Origin: an uncultured Bacteroidota bacterium
GTDB taxonomy: Bacteria > Bacteroidota > Bacteroidia > Chitinophagales > Chitinophagaceae
DNA: 6,584 nucleotides
Direction of reading: 5' to 3'
NCBI GenBank assembly: GCA_903825065.1
Contig: CAIJZG010000111.1
Coordinates: 1-6,584, forward strand
Position 1 is the first letter of the stretch. Each line of letters starts with the position of its first letter. Both the position numbers and the translations under genes were made by a program. Of this stretch, positions 1-6,380 are shown piece after piece. The notes beneath the pieces are model-generated. The model was not told the DNA's origin, did no database searches, and saw only the letters and a list, made by a program, of their open reading frames with translations.

Positions 1-434
1 ACAAAACGAGTAAGGTATAATACAATTAAAAATACCCCAATACAACAAATAGCAACAACGGGTTGAATCGCAACAGCCATTCCTAATAATGTAGCAACTC
101 CTTTGCCTCCTTTAAAATTTGCCCAAATTGGGAAAATATGTCCCAATACTGAAGCTAATCCCAAACCAATCATAAAATTGGTACGATCCCATTCATTCAT
201 TAAATAGTAAGGTAAAAGTATATAAAGTGAAGTGGCGACAACCCCTTTAAGAACATCCACCATCATCACAAAAGATCCCCATTTTGGACCTAAAACACGA
301 AATGTATTTGTAGCGCCGGCATTGCCACTACCGTAATCTCTTATATCGATATTGAAAAACTTTCTACTTACCCATATTGATGTGGGAATAGAACCGATTA
401 AGTAGGCCAGCACAATGAGCAGAATCTCGTTCAT
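1..434 (-). CDS. plsY: Acyl-phosphate:glycerol-3-phosphate acyltransferase PlsY, 5' part (cut by left edge)
   Basis: The visible 144 codons begin MNEILLIVLAYLIGSIPTS and read off the left edge without a stop. The family transfers an acyl group from acyl-phosphate (made by PlsX) to glycerol-3-phosphate, giving lysophosphatidic acid, the first membrane step of phospholipid synthesis. All three conserved PlsY blocks are visible: GSGNAGATN at residues 35-43 followed by R46, D60-VLKG at 60-64, and GHIFP...FKGGKGVAT at about 98-115. Hydrophobic stretches at about 4-22, 52-76, 86-102 and 112-141 fit a polytopic inner-membrane protein. The family is usually about 195-215 residues, so roughly the last quarter to third is missing. 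The ATG at 434-432 is the natural start: it opens directly onto the first membrane segment and lies just downstream of a TATATTTG promoter element. The gene follows prmA by 81 bp on the same strand but probably has its own promoter. Confidence 0.96.
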   Translation of the reverse strand, partial: MNEILLIVLAYLIGSIPTSIWVSRKFFNIDIRDYGSGNAGATNTFRVLGPKWGSFVMMVDVLKGVVATSLYILLPYYLMNEWDRTNFMIGLGLASVLGHIFPIWANFKGGKGVATLLGMAVAIQPVVAICCIGVFLIVLYLTRF

Positions 435-462
435 TGAAATTTGGTTTGAAGTTTTAGAGTGT

Positions 463-489
463 CAAATATAAGTAACTCTGGGTTAACAA
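463..489 (-). promoter_or_regulatory. Candidate Bacteroidota-type promoter of plsY
   Basis: On the minus strand, positions 470-463 read TATATTTG, an exact match to the TAnnTTTG -7 element of Bacteroidota primary-sigma promoters. A TTG at 489-487 could be the -33 element, but the 16-nt spacer is shorter than the usual 19 or so, so that half is weak. The -7 element ends 28 nt before the plsY ATG, which gives a short leader. It sits in the prmA-plsY gap, where I see no terminator, so readthrough from prmA may also contribute. Confidence 0.5.
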
Positions 490-515
490 TTCCTTAATAC
501 AATTCTTAATTTATA

Positions 516-1331
516 CTATTTGCTTTGAAATTGACAAACTATCCATCCATTTCGCTGATTTGTAAGTTGATGTACCCAACCAACAGATTCACAGGCCTTT
601 AAGATATCTTCTTCGTCTTCTACTAAAAGTCCGCTCAATAAAATAGCCCCCCCCTTCTGTATAGCTTGATTAAGAAAAGGCATATTTTCTAAAATAATAT
701 GCTTATTGATATTAGCTAAGATGATATCAAACCTCTTCTCAATTTTGGCGGTATCGCCTTTTTCAATGAGTATGTTTCTACTATAATTGATTTGAATATT
801 CTCGTTTGCATTTTCGATACACCAGTCATCATTATCTATAGCCATAATTTCTTTGGCCCCAAGTTTTTCAGCCAGTATGGCTAAAATACCTGTACCAGTT
901 CCGAAATCAAATACCGTCTTTCCTTCCATCGGAATATTTTGCATGGCTTTCATGACCAAATAAGTGGTTGCATGATGCCCAGTTCCAAAACTCATTTTAG
1001 GAGTTATCACAATTTCATGATCTACTCCTTTTATAGCTTCATGAAAAGAAGCTCTGATCCCAACAAAACTATCCACTTGAACAGGTTCAAAATTTGATTC
1101 CCATAATTCATTCCAGTTTTGTTTTTCGATTTCTACTATTTCGAAGGATAAATCACCCAAAATTGTAAGCAATTCAACTTGATCAAAATTTTCGGATGGA
1201 ATATATGCTTTTAAACTTAATGGCATTTCTTCAAAGGCGTCGAAACCTATTGAAGCAAGTTGTGCAATCAAAGTTTCTTTCAGCGTCTCATCTTCAGTTG
1301 ATATCTCGATTTGAATTGTTGAACCCTTCAT
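516..1331 (-). CDS. prmA: Ribosomal protein L11 methyltransferase PrmA
   Basis: This is an S-adenosylmethionine-dependent class I methyltransferase whose family methylates lysines and the N-terminus of ribosomal protein L11 in the cytoplasm. With the start chosen here it has 271 residues, near the length usual for Bacteroidota members. An N-terminal L11-recognition domain covers about residues 1-95. The linker and pre-motif FGTGHHATT lies at about 115-123, SAM-binding motif I DFGTGTGILA at about 142-151, the acidic loop AIDND at about 164-168, and the ANINKHI segment, equivalent to the catalytic-face motif of the family, at about 206-212. The frame stays open up to an ATG at 1388, but that codon lies in the terminator hairpin of pnp. 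The ATG at 1331-1329, behind an A-rich leader (AAATTAAAA), opens on MKGSTIQIEIST, which fits the family's first beta strand. An ATG at 1355 is the alternative and would add eight residues. The stop is TAG at 518-516. No own promoter was found, so transcription may depend on readthrough from pnp. Confidence 0.95.
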   Translation of the reverse strand: MKGSTIQIEISTEDETLKETLIAQLASIGFDAFEEMPLSLKAYIPSENFDQVELLTILGDLSFEIVEIEKQNWNELWESNFEPVQVDSFVGIRASFHEAIKGVDHEIVITPKMSFGTGHHATTYLVMKAMQNIPMEGKTVFDFGTGTGILAILAEKLGAKEIMAIDNDDWCIENANENIQINYSRNILIEKGDTAKIEKRFDIILANINKHIILENMPFLNQAIQKGGAILLSGLLVEDEEDILKACESVGWVHQLTNQRNGWIVCQFQSK

Positions 1332-1357
1332 TTTTAATTTATTAGAATGATACATGC

Positions 1358-1390
1358 AAAAAAATACCCCCGATATTTTCGAGGGCATTT
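1358..1390 (-). terminator. Intrinsic terminator downstream of pnp
   Basis: Read on the minus strand, CCCTCGA (1385-1379), a 5-nt loop and TCGGGGG (1373-1367) form a seven-pair stem with one G-U pair. TA and seven T residues follow (1366-1358). The flanking A and T runs can lengthen the stem. The hairpin starts 15 nt after the pnp stop. It is strand-specific: on the plus strand the G-U becomes a C-A mismatch and no T-run follows. It lies wholly upstream of the chosen prmA start and would cut or reduce readthrough into prmA. Confidence 0.8.
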
Positions 1391-1400
1391 AAACTATTAA

Positions 1401-3563
1401 TTAGGCATTATCCGATTGGCCTTGTCTGCCCTCTTCTCTTGGAGTAGATTCTGGTCTTGGCATCAATGCTTTTCTGCTTAATTTGAACTTCCCGGTTTTA
1501 GGATCTAAACCTACCAGTTTCACTTTCACCATATCTCCTTCATTGAAAAGGCCCTCCATGGATTCTAAGCGCTTCCAGCTGATTTCGCTAATATGCAACA
1601 AACCTTGTTTGCCTGGCATGAATTCAACGAATGCCCCGAATTCTTTGATTCCTTTTACAGGACCTTCATATACGTCGCCCACTTCTGGTACTGCTGTAAT
1701 TCCACGAACCCAAGCAACTGCTTTATCAACAGCTTCTTTGTTTGCAGAGAAGATGCTTACTTCACCTGTATTTCCAACCTCTTCGATATTGATAGTAGTT
1801 CCAGTTTCGCGTTGGATTTCTTGAATTACTTTACCACCTGGTCCGATTACCGCTCCGATAAATTCTTTCTCGATAATCAATTTAACCATTCGAGGAGCAT
1901 GCGATTTTACATCAGCACGAGCTGCAGGAATGCATTCATACATCGCATCAAGGATATGTAAACGACCTTTGCGTGCTTGCTCTAATGCTTCCATCATAAC
2001 TGCCATGCTTAATCCATCCACTTTAATATCCATCTGAACGCCACAGATACCATCGCGAGTACCAGTAACTTTGAAGTCCATATCCCCTAAATGATCTTCA
2101 TCACCTAAGATATCTGTAAGGATTGCATATTTGCCATCTGCTCTGGTAATTAATCCCATTGCAACACCACTAACGTGTTTAGGTATTGGCACACCTGCAT
2201 CCATTAATGCCAGAGAACCAGCACATACAGTTGCCATAGATGATGAACCATTACTTTCTAAAATATCACTTACTACGCGAACGGTATAAGGATATTCATT
2301 ACCAGGCATCATCTGCTTTAAGCTTCTCATTGCCAAATTACCATGCCCTACTTCTCTTCTACCAACACCACGAATCATTTTCACCTCACCGGTAGAGAAT
2401 GGGGGAAAATTATAATGCAAGAAGAAACTACTATATTCAGAACTAGCAGCTGTTTCAGCCAAAAGTTGATCCAATTTAGTTCCGAATGTAACAGTTGTTA
2501 AAGACTGAGTTTCTCCTCTTGTAAATAATGCAGAGCCATGTGGAGCTGGAAGTGGTTCAACTTCCATAGCTAATGGTCGTACTTGATCTAACTGGCGGCC
2601 ATCCAAACGAATGCGGTCTTCCAACATCATATCTCGAACAACTTCCCACTTTAGGTCTTCGTAATATTTTTTAGCTAATTTTTTTTCAAGATCTGTTACT
2701 TCTTCACCTAAACTAGCAATTAACTCGTCTTTCAATAAAGCATAAGCATCTGTGCGTTCGTGTTTAGCAGAACCTTTCTTAGAAATTTCGTAAACTCTTT
2801 GCTTAGCAAAAGCAATAACTTTTTGGTTAACAGCTTCATCAGAAGCAGGCTTTTTATACTCACGCTTTCCAGTAACTCCCACTAAAGCACGCAATTCTGC
2901 TTGTGCTTTATTTTGAATACGAATTGCATCATGAGCCAATTCCAATGCTTTTACAAGATCTGCCTCAGAACATTCTTTCGCTTCACCTTCCACCATCATC
3001 AAATTCTTTTCAGTTGCAGCGATCAAAAATTCCAGATCAGATACTGCTAATTCAGAACGGGTAGGATTCACAATGAATTTGCCATTTAAACGAGCAATAC
3101 GCACTTCACTCAACATTTCCTTAATTGGAATATCTGAAACTGCCAATGCAGCAGATGCAGCAAGACAAGCTAAAGAATCTGGCATAATTTCAGCATCGCT
3201 GGAAATCAAACTCACTAAAACCTGAACATCACACAAATAATCTTCAGGAAATAAAGGACGTAATGCACGATCAATTAACCGGCTAGTTAAAATTTCATAG
3301 TCATTTAAACGAGCTTCTCTCTTGAAGAATGAGCCTGGGATTCGACCTGCTGAAGCGAATTTTTCTTGATAGTCAACACTCAATGGGAAAAAATCTTGTC
3401 CTTCTTTAGGATCTTTATTTGCAACTACTGTTGCTAGTATTACACAGTTCCCTTGAGTTACGGTAACAGCTCCATCAGCCTGACGGGCCAATTTACCTGT
3501 TCCGAGAGTAACCTCACGGCCACTTCCCAAGTCGAACTTTACTGATTTTGGTTGTGATAACAT
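1401..3563 (-). CDS. pnp: Polyribonucleotide nucleotidyltransferase (polynucleotide phosphorylase, PNPase)
   Basis: This is a cytoplasmic 3'-to-5' phosphorolytic exoribonuclease that releases nucleoside diphosphates and takes part in mRNA decay and RNA quality control. With the start at ATG 3563-3561 it has 720 residues, a normal full length. The domains in order are: first RNase PH-like domain at about 8-150, alpha-helical linker at about 245-320, second RNase PH-like domain at about 325-545, KH domain at about 556-615 with its GPGGK loop at 574-578, and S1 domain at about 625-700 (GPVKGIKEFGAFVEF...LSRKAL). By motif alignment the catalytic residues matching E. coli D486, D492 and K494 are D490, D496 and K498 in GDEDHLGDMDFK. 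The phosphate-binding SNGSSSMA motif is intact. The frame extends upstream only to a TTG at 3599, giving a non-conserved lysine-rich prefix, so the ATG was preferred; nine A residues precede it. The gene lies downstream of rpsO on the same strand and is probably cotranscribed with it, with an intrinsic terminator right after the TAA stop. Confidence 0.98.
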   Translation of the reverse strand: MLSQPKSVKFDLGSGREVTLGTGKLARQADGAVTVTQGNCVILATVVANKDPKEGQDFFPLSVDYQEKFASAGRIPGSFFKREARLNDYEILTSRLIDRALRPLFPEDYLCDVQVLVSLISSDAEIMPDSLACLAASAALAVSDIPIKEMLSEVRIARLNGKFIVNPTRSELAVSDLEFLIAATEKNLMMVEGEAKECSEADLVKALELAHDAIRIQNKAQAELRALVGVTGKREYKKPASDEAVNQKVIAFAKQRVYEISKKGSAKHERTDAYALLKDELIASLGEEVTDLEKKLAKKYYEDLKWEVVRDMMLEDRIRLDGRQLDQVRPLAMEVEPLPAPHGSALFTRGETQSLTTVTFGTKLDQLLAETAASSEYSSFFLHYNFPPFSTGEVKMIRGVGRREVGHGNLAMRSLKQMMPGNEYPYTVRVVSDILESNGSSSMATVCAGSLALMDAGVPIPKHVSGVAMGLITRADGKYAILTDILGDEDHLGDMDFKVTGTRDGICGVQMDIKVDGLSMAVMMEALEQARKGRLHILDAMYECIPAARADVKSHAPRMVKLIIEKEFIGAVIGPGGKVIQEIQRETGTTINIEEVGNTGEVSIFSANKEAVDKAVAWVRGITAVPEVGDVYEGPVKGIKEFGAFVEFMPGKQGLLHISEISWKRLESMEGLFNEGDMVKVKLVGLDPKTGKFKLSRKALMPRPESTPREEGRQGQSDNA

Positions 3564-3603
3564 TTTTTTTTTGTAGTAGGCTACTGAATTTTTTGGCAAA
3601 AAA
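3564..3603 (-). promoter_or_regulatory. pnp translation-initiation leader: A9 tract and small hairpins
   Basis: On the minus strand the pnp ATG is preceded immediately by nine A residues (3572-3564), with no Shine-Dalgarno sequence, as is common in Bacteroidota. Just upstream, six T (3603-3598) and six A (3594-3589) flank GCC, an AT-only hairpin, and AGTA...TACT at about 3585-3575 could form a second tiny stem. An unstructured A-rich leader is favourable for ribosome binding in this phylum. Whether the small stems matter is unknown. Confidence 0.35.
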
Positions 3604-3663
3604 CCTTAAAACGCAGCCTTTGTGAATGGAAGAATCGAGGTAAAATAAGGTACAGACACAAAC

Positions 3664-3705
3664 AACTATTCCCAACTGTATCAAATTTGTCAGTTGGGAA
3701 TAGTT
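3664..3705 (-). terminator. Perfect 15-bp stem-loop between rpsO and pnp (leaky terminator or RNA-processing site)
   Basis: The arms AACTATTCCCAACTG (3664-3678) and CAGTTGGGAATAGTT (3691-3705) are perfect inverted repeats around a 12-nt loop. In the direction of transcription the stem begins 18 nt after the rpsO stop. It is followed by GTTTGTGTCTGT, which is T-rich but not a true T-run, so it should terminate weakly if at all. In E. coli the same interval holds a leaky terminator and an RNase III-processed hairpin through which PNPase controls its own mRNA. A similar role here is inferred from position only. Confidence 0.55.
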
Positions 3706-3723
3706 AAAAGTATCATTGAAAAA

Positions 3724-3996
3724 TTATTTTCTCAGACCTAGTTTCTCGATTAATGCACGGTAACCTGTAAGGTTGTGCTTCTGCATATAGCTTAGCAAAC
3801 GCTTACGCTGACCAACCATCTTCATCAAACCACGTTGGGTTGAGAAATCTTTTTTGTTGGCTTGTAAGTGCTTGGAAATCTGAACAATACGTTCAGTCAA
3901 TATAGCAACTTGTGCTTCAATTGAACCAGTGTTAGTGGCTTTTCCACCAAATTCAGCAAAAATACTTGCTCTCTTTTCTGTTGTTAAATAAGGCAT
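3724..3996 (-). CDS. rpsO: 30S ribosomal protein S15
   Basis: This 90-residue protein is a primary binder of 16S rRNA in the central domain of the small subunit, and its family also contacts 23S rRNA in an intersubunit bridge. The family signature is clear: TGSIEAQ at residues 23-29, H43, the loop KKDFSTQRGL at 48-57 and VGQRKRLLSYM at 61-71, ending in LGLRK. In this loop the FSTQR stretch replaces the HHSRR of E. coli, which is typical of Bacteroidota S15 rather than a defect. The ATG at 3996-3994 has a nearly pure A/T leader (TTTAAAAAATTTGAG) and gives the expected N-terminus. The gene opens the rpsO-pnp transcription unit and has an exact TAnnTTTG element about 50 nt upstream. S15 represses its own translation in several bacteria, but I could not identify a matching mRNA fold in this leader. 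Confidence 0.98.
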   Translation of the reverse strand: MPYLTTEKRASIFAEFGGKATNTGSIEAQVAILTERIVQISKHLQANKKDFSTQRGLMKMVGQRKRLLSYMQKHNLTGYRALIEKLGLRK

Positions 3997-4049
3997 CTCA
4001 AATTTTTTAAAAAGACTCCGGAAATTTACTTCTAATTTTTTATCGGCTG

Positions 4050-4081
4050 CAAAAGTAGTAATAAATCAATGAATAATCGAA
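4050..4081 (-). promoter_or_regulatory. Bacteroidota-type promoter of rpsO(-pnp)
   Basis: On the minus strand, 4057-4050 reads TACTTTTG, an exact TAnnTTTG -7 element. TTCG at 4081-4078, 20 nt upstream, is a degenerate TTTG -33 element at the right distance. Transcription would start at about 4040-4045, leaving a leader of roughly 45 nt before the rpsO ATG. The rest of the 230-bp divergent gap with rnz is AT-rich. I found no exact TAnnTTTG on the plus strand for rnz. Confidence 0.6.
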
Positions 4082-4226
4082 TTTTTAAACTTGATTTTTT
4101 AGCCATTTTACACAGTTGTTAAAATTAGGCGTTTCCTTTCAAAGATGGATATTATAAATAATTAGTCAATGGGCAACAATAAATGGGCACATCTAATAGT
4201 TAGTGAGTTAACCACAATTAAAGCGC

Positions 4227-5132
4227 ATGTTTGGAGTAACCATCTTAGGTAACAATTCGGCATTACCTGCTTACGACCGTCACCCTACGGCCCAACTAGT
4301 TACTTTAAATGAACAACTATTTTTAATTGATTGCGGAGAGGGAACTCAAATGCAAATTTCCCGCTATCGAATCCGGCATAGTAAAATTGGGCATATTTTT
4401 ATTTCTCATTTGCACGGGGATCATTATTTCGGCTTAATTGGACTTATTACTAGTATGGGTTTATTGGGGCGTGAACATCCGTTAAACTTATACGGACCAG
4501 CACCTTTAATAGAGATTATTGAATTGCAGCTTAAAGTAGCCAATACTACACTTCCATTTACACTCCAATTTCATCCCTTAGAAAAAGAAGGTTTGATTTT
4601 GGATTATGCAAAATACAGTGTTGCTTGTTTTGAAACCAGGCATCGTATACCTTGTTGGGGCTTTTTTATTACTGAAAAAAGAAATCCAAGAAAAATTGTA
4701 AGAGAAAAAGCAATAGAATATGGGATTCCAGCAGCATTTTACGATCAATTGAAAGTTGGTGAGGACTATTTGACCAAAACTGGGGATATAGTCTCTAATG
4801 ATTTAGTCACCTCTGCAAATTTACCTAATAGCACTTATGCTTTCTGCGCTGACACAAAGTACACAGAATCGATTGCTGAAAAAGTTAAAGATGCCAATCT
4901 TCTTTATCACGAAACAACTTATCTAAAAGAATTAGAAGAAAGGGCCATTGCCAGATTCCATTCAACAACAATTCAAGCAGCCAATTTTGCAATTAAAGCC
5001 AATGCAACAAAATTATTGATTGGTCATTTTAGTAGCAAGTACGAAAAATTAGATGAGTTTCTACAAGAAACCAAAACTGTCTTCCCAAACACAGAATTAG
5101 CAATTGAAGGCGTTTCTTATCGAATTGATTAG
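4227..5132 (+). CDS. rnz: Ribonuclease Z (tRNA 3'-processing endonuclease)
   Basis: This 301-residue metallo-beta-lactamase-fold enzyme belongs to the family that cuts tRNA precursors after the discriminator base to make the mature 3' end. It is cytoplasmic and has no signal sequence. Zinc and active-site motifs are complete: HLHGDH at residues 61-66, the HRIPCWG segment with H139, ADT with D209, the HETT box at 228-231 and GHFSS with H267. Residues about 150-190 (starting KRNPRK) correspond to the flexible arm that grips the tRNA elbow in the short, bacterial-type RNase Z. The length is typical of the short form. The ATG at 4227 opens straight on the first beta strand, MFGVTILG, and the frame does not extend usefully upstream. 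The gene is divergent from rpsO and converges with the esterase gene, leaving only 35 bp between the two stop codons. No convincing promoter or strong terminator was found for it. Confidence 0.96.
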   Translation: MFGVTILGNNSALPAYDRHPTAQLVTLNEQLFLIDCGEGTQMQISRYRIRHSKIGHIFISHLHGDHYFGLIGLITSMGLLGREHPLNLYGPAPLIEIIELQLKVANTTLPFTLQFHPLEKEGLILDYAKYSVACFETRHRIPCWGFFITEKRNPRKIVREKAIEYGIPAAFYDQLKVGEDYLTKTGDIVSNDLVTSANLPNSTYAFCADTKYTESIAEKVKDANLLYHETTYLKELEERAIARFHSTTIQAANFAIKANATKLLIGHFSSKYEKLDEFLQETKTVFPNTELAIEGVSYRID

Positions 5133-5167
5133 AAATAGACTATTGATAATTAGTAAAATACTATTCA

Positions 5168-6304
5168 TTAGAAATCTTTCATCATCCATCGGTAGGCATT
5201 TGGAAATTCCGCTCGCCAACTTGCTTCATTATGTTGCCCCAGGGGATTTACTGTTTTCCTAATTTGAACCCGATTTTTCAATTGCAATATCCCGGCCATT
5301 TTATCCATATCAGCAACCATAGTGGTACTTTCCTTAGCTCCTGCATAGAAATAGAATTTAGGCATATTTCTTGTAGTAAATTTCTCAGCAGCCTCAAATA
5401 AATTCGGTGCCACCCATAAAGCAGGGGAAAATAATAAGGCACCTCCAAAGGTATTGGGATATTCAAAAACTGTATACAGACTTATATCAGCGCCCAAACT
5501 ACTTCCTCCTACAAAAGTATAATCTGCTCCCTTTTTTGTTCTGTATTTATTATCGATATAAGGTTTTAAGGTATTCGCCAAAAATTCGGAATATGCTTTG
5601 CCCTCTCCTTTGCCAAACTGCGAATTATCATAAGGATTGTATTCGGTCATTCTTCGATCCCCACCATTATCAATCCCCACAATGATAGCTTCCTTATTTA
5701 TTTGATTTTGTAAACTATCTAAGCATTCGTCAATTCCCCATTCTCCAAAAACAGCAGTTTGATCATTAAACAAATTTTGGCCATCATTCAAATAAATGAC
5801 GGGATAGGTTTTTCCTGATTGAAAGTAATTTTTAGGTAGATACAACCAAATCCTCCGGCTTCTATTAAGCTGGGGTATTTTAAATGCGGTGTCGATTATT
5901 TTAACTTGTGGGCTTGCAGTGTATCGTTTAGGTTTATCAGGATAATCGTCTTTCCAACCAGAGATACTAAGATCTAACGAAATATCAGCATTCACTTCAA
6001 CAACTCGATCTGCAATATCTCTTCCGTCATTAGTTGTTTCTACTTTGTCAAACCCTCCCCGTGTAAATTTAAATGCATACACCCCTGTCGTCAAATCGTT
6101 TATCACAACAGATCTTCTGCCATTTCCAAAAACTTTTAATTTATATTTTTCATCTTTGGGATTCCATCCATTGAAATTGCCTGAAACATAGATATCATCT
6201 TGCACACGAGAAGCAACAGAGGATACCACAAGCCTTATTGAAAACTGGGCTTTAGCACCAGGAATTGTACAAAATATTGCGAGAAACAAACTGATAATTC
6301 TCAT
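5168..6304 (-). CDS. Secreted esterase of the Esterase D / enterochelin-esterase-like family with N-terminal starch-binding-like domain
   Basis: The 378-residue precursor begins with a clear signal peptide, MRIISLFLAIFCTIPGAKA, with likely cleavage before Q20, so the product is exported to the periplasm or beyond. Residues about 22-112 look like an immunoglobulin-like E-set domain of the glycogen/starch-binding (CBM48/AMPK-type) class: IYVSGNFNGWNP at 38-49 and GVYAFKF at 74-80. Residues about 140-378 form an alpha/beta-hydrolase of the esterase D type: LYLPKNY, PVIYLNDGQNLF at 168-179, the nucleophile elbow GSSLG with S269, and a catalytic-site histidine candidate H358 in GQHNE. E325 or D332 could be the acid. 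The substrate cannot be read from the sequence; relatives cleave acyl esters, siderophore esters or feruloyl groups on polysaccharides. No siderophore, TonB or glycan-utilisation genes lie in view. The ATG at 6304-6302 is chosen because it begins the signal peptide. The gene follows the terminator of the LolA-like gene. Confidence 0.85.
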   Translation of the reverse strand: MRIISLFLAIFCTIPGAKAQFSIRLVVSSVASRVQDDIYVSGNFNGWNPKDEKYKLKVFGNGRRSVVINDLTTGVYAFKFTRGGFDKVETTNDGRDIADRVVEVNADISLDLSISGWKDDYPDKPKRYTASPQVKIIDTAFKIPQLNRSRRIWLYLPKNYFQSGKTYPVIYLNDGQNLFNDQTAVFGEWGIDECLDSLQNQINKEAIIVGIDNGGDRRMTEYNPYDNSQFGKGEGKAYSEFLANTLKPYIDNKYRTKKGADYTFVGGSSLGADISLYTVFEYPNTFGGALLFSPALWVAPNLFEAAEKFTTRNMPKFYFYAGAKESTTMVADMDKMAGILQLKNRVQIRKTVNPLGQHNEASWRAEFPNAYRWMMKDF

Positions 6305-6328
6305 TTAATAAAATTACATAGAAGACAT

Positions 6329-6358
6329 AAAAAAACCATTTGATTTTTTCAAATGGTT
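6329..6358 (-). terminator. Intrinsic terminator of the LolA-like gene
   Basis: On the minus strand, AACCATTTGA (6358-6349), a loop of five A and TCAAATGGTT (6343-6334) form a perfect 10-bp stem. The 3' end of the stem runs into a seven-T tract (6335-6329). It begins 22 nt after the stop codon of the LolA-like gene and ends 24 nt before the esterase start, so the two genes should be separate transcription units. On the plus strand the stem is followed only by CTTAAAAATT, so bidirectional action is less likely. Confidence 0.85.
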
Positions 6359-6380
6359 CTTAAAAATTATTTCACTTTGA

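Noticed and set aside
1064..1071. TAGTTTTG on the minus strand inside prmA, matching the -7 consensus
   Set aside because: It lies within conserved coding sequence, and a promoter there would produce only a truncated prmA message; a chance match is likely in AT-rich DNA.
1483..1961. Open frames of 113 and 122 codons on the plus strand opposite pnp
   Set aside because: They are antisense shadows of the well-conserved KH/S1 region of pnp, have low-complexity composition and no recognisable family.
3564..3599. Twelve-residue N-terminal extension of PNPase
   Set aside because: It would need a TTG start, and its lysine-rich prefix (part of it encoded by the A9 tract) does not resemble PNPase N-termini; the ATG at 3563 gives the usual beginning.
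4169..4252. 27-codon plus-strand ORF (MGNNKWAHLIV...) overlapping the rnz start in another frame
   Set aside because: Too short, with no family resemblance and no initiation signal. A leader peptide for rnz cannot be excluded but nothing supports it.
5133..5167. Weak inverted repeat TAGTA/TACTA as a shared terminator for rnz and the esterase gene
   Set aside because: Only five A/T-rich pairs around a three-base loop and no clear U-run on either strand.
5278..5685. Open frames of 62 codons (minus) and 92 codons (plus) within the esterase gene
   Set aside because: Both overlap the esterase coding region in other frames, with no family resemblance.
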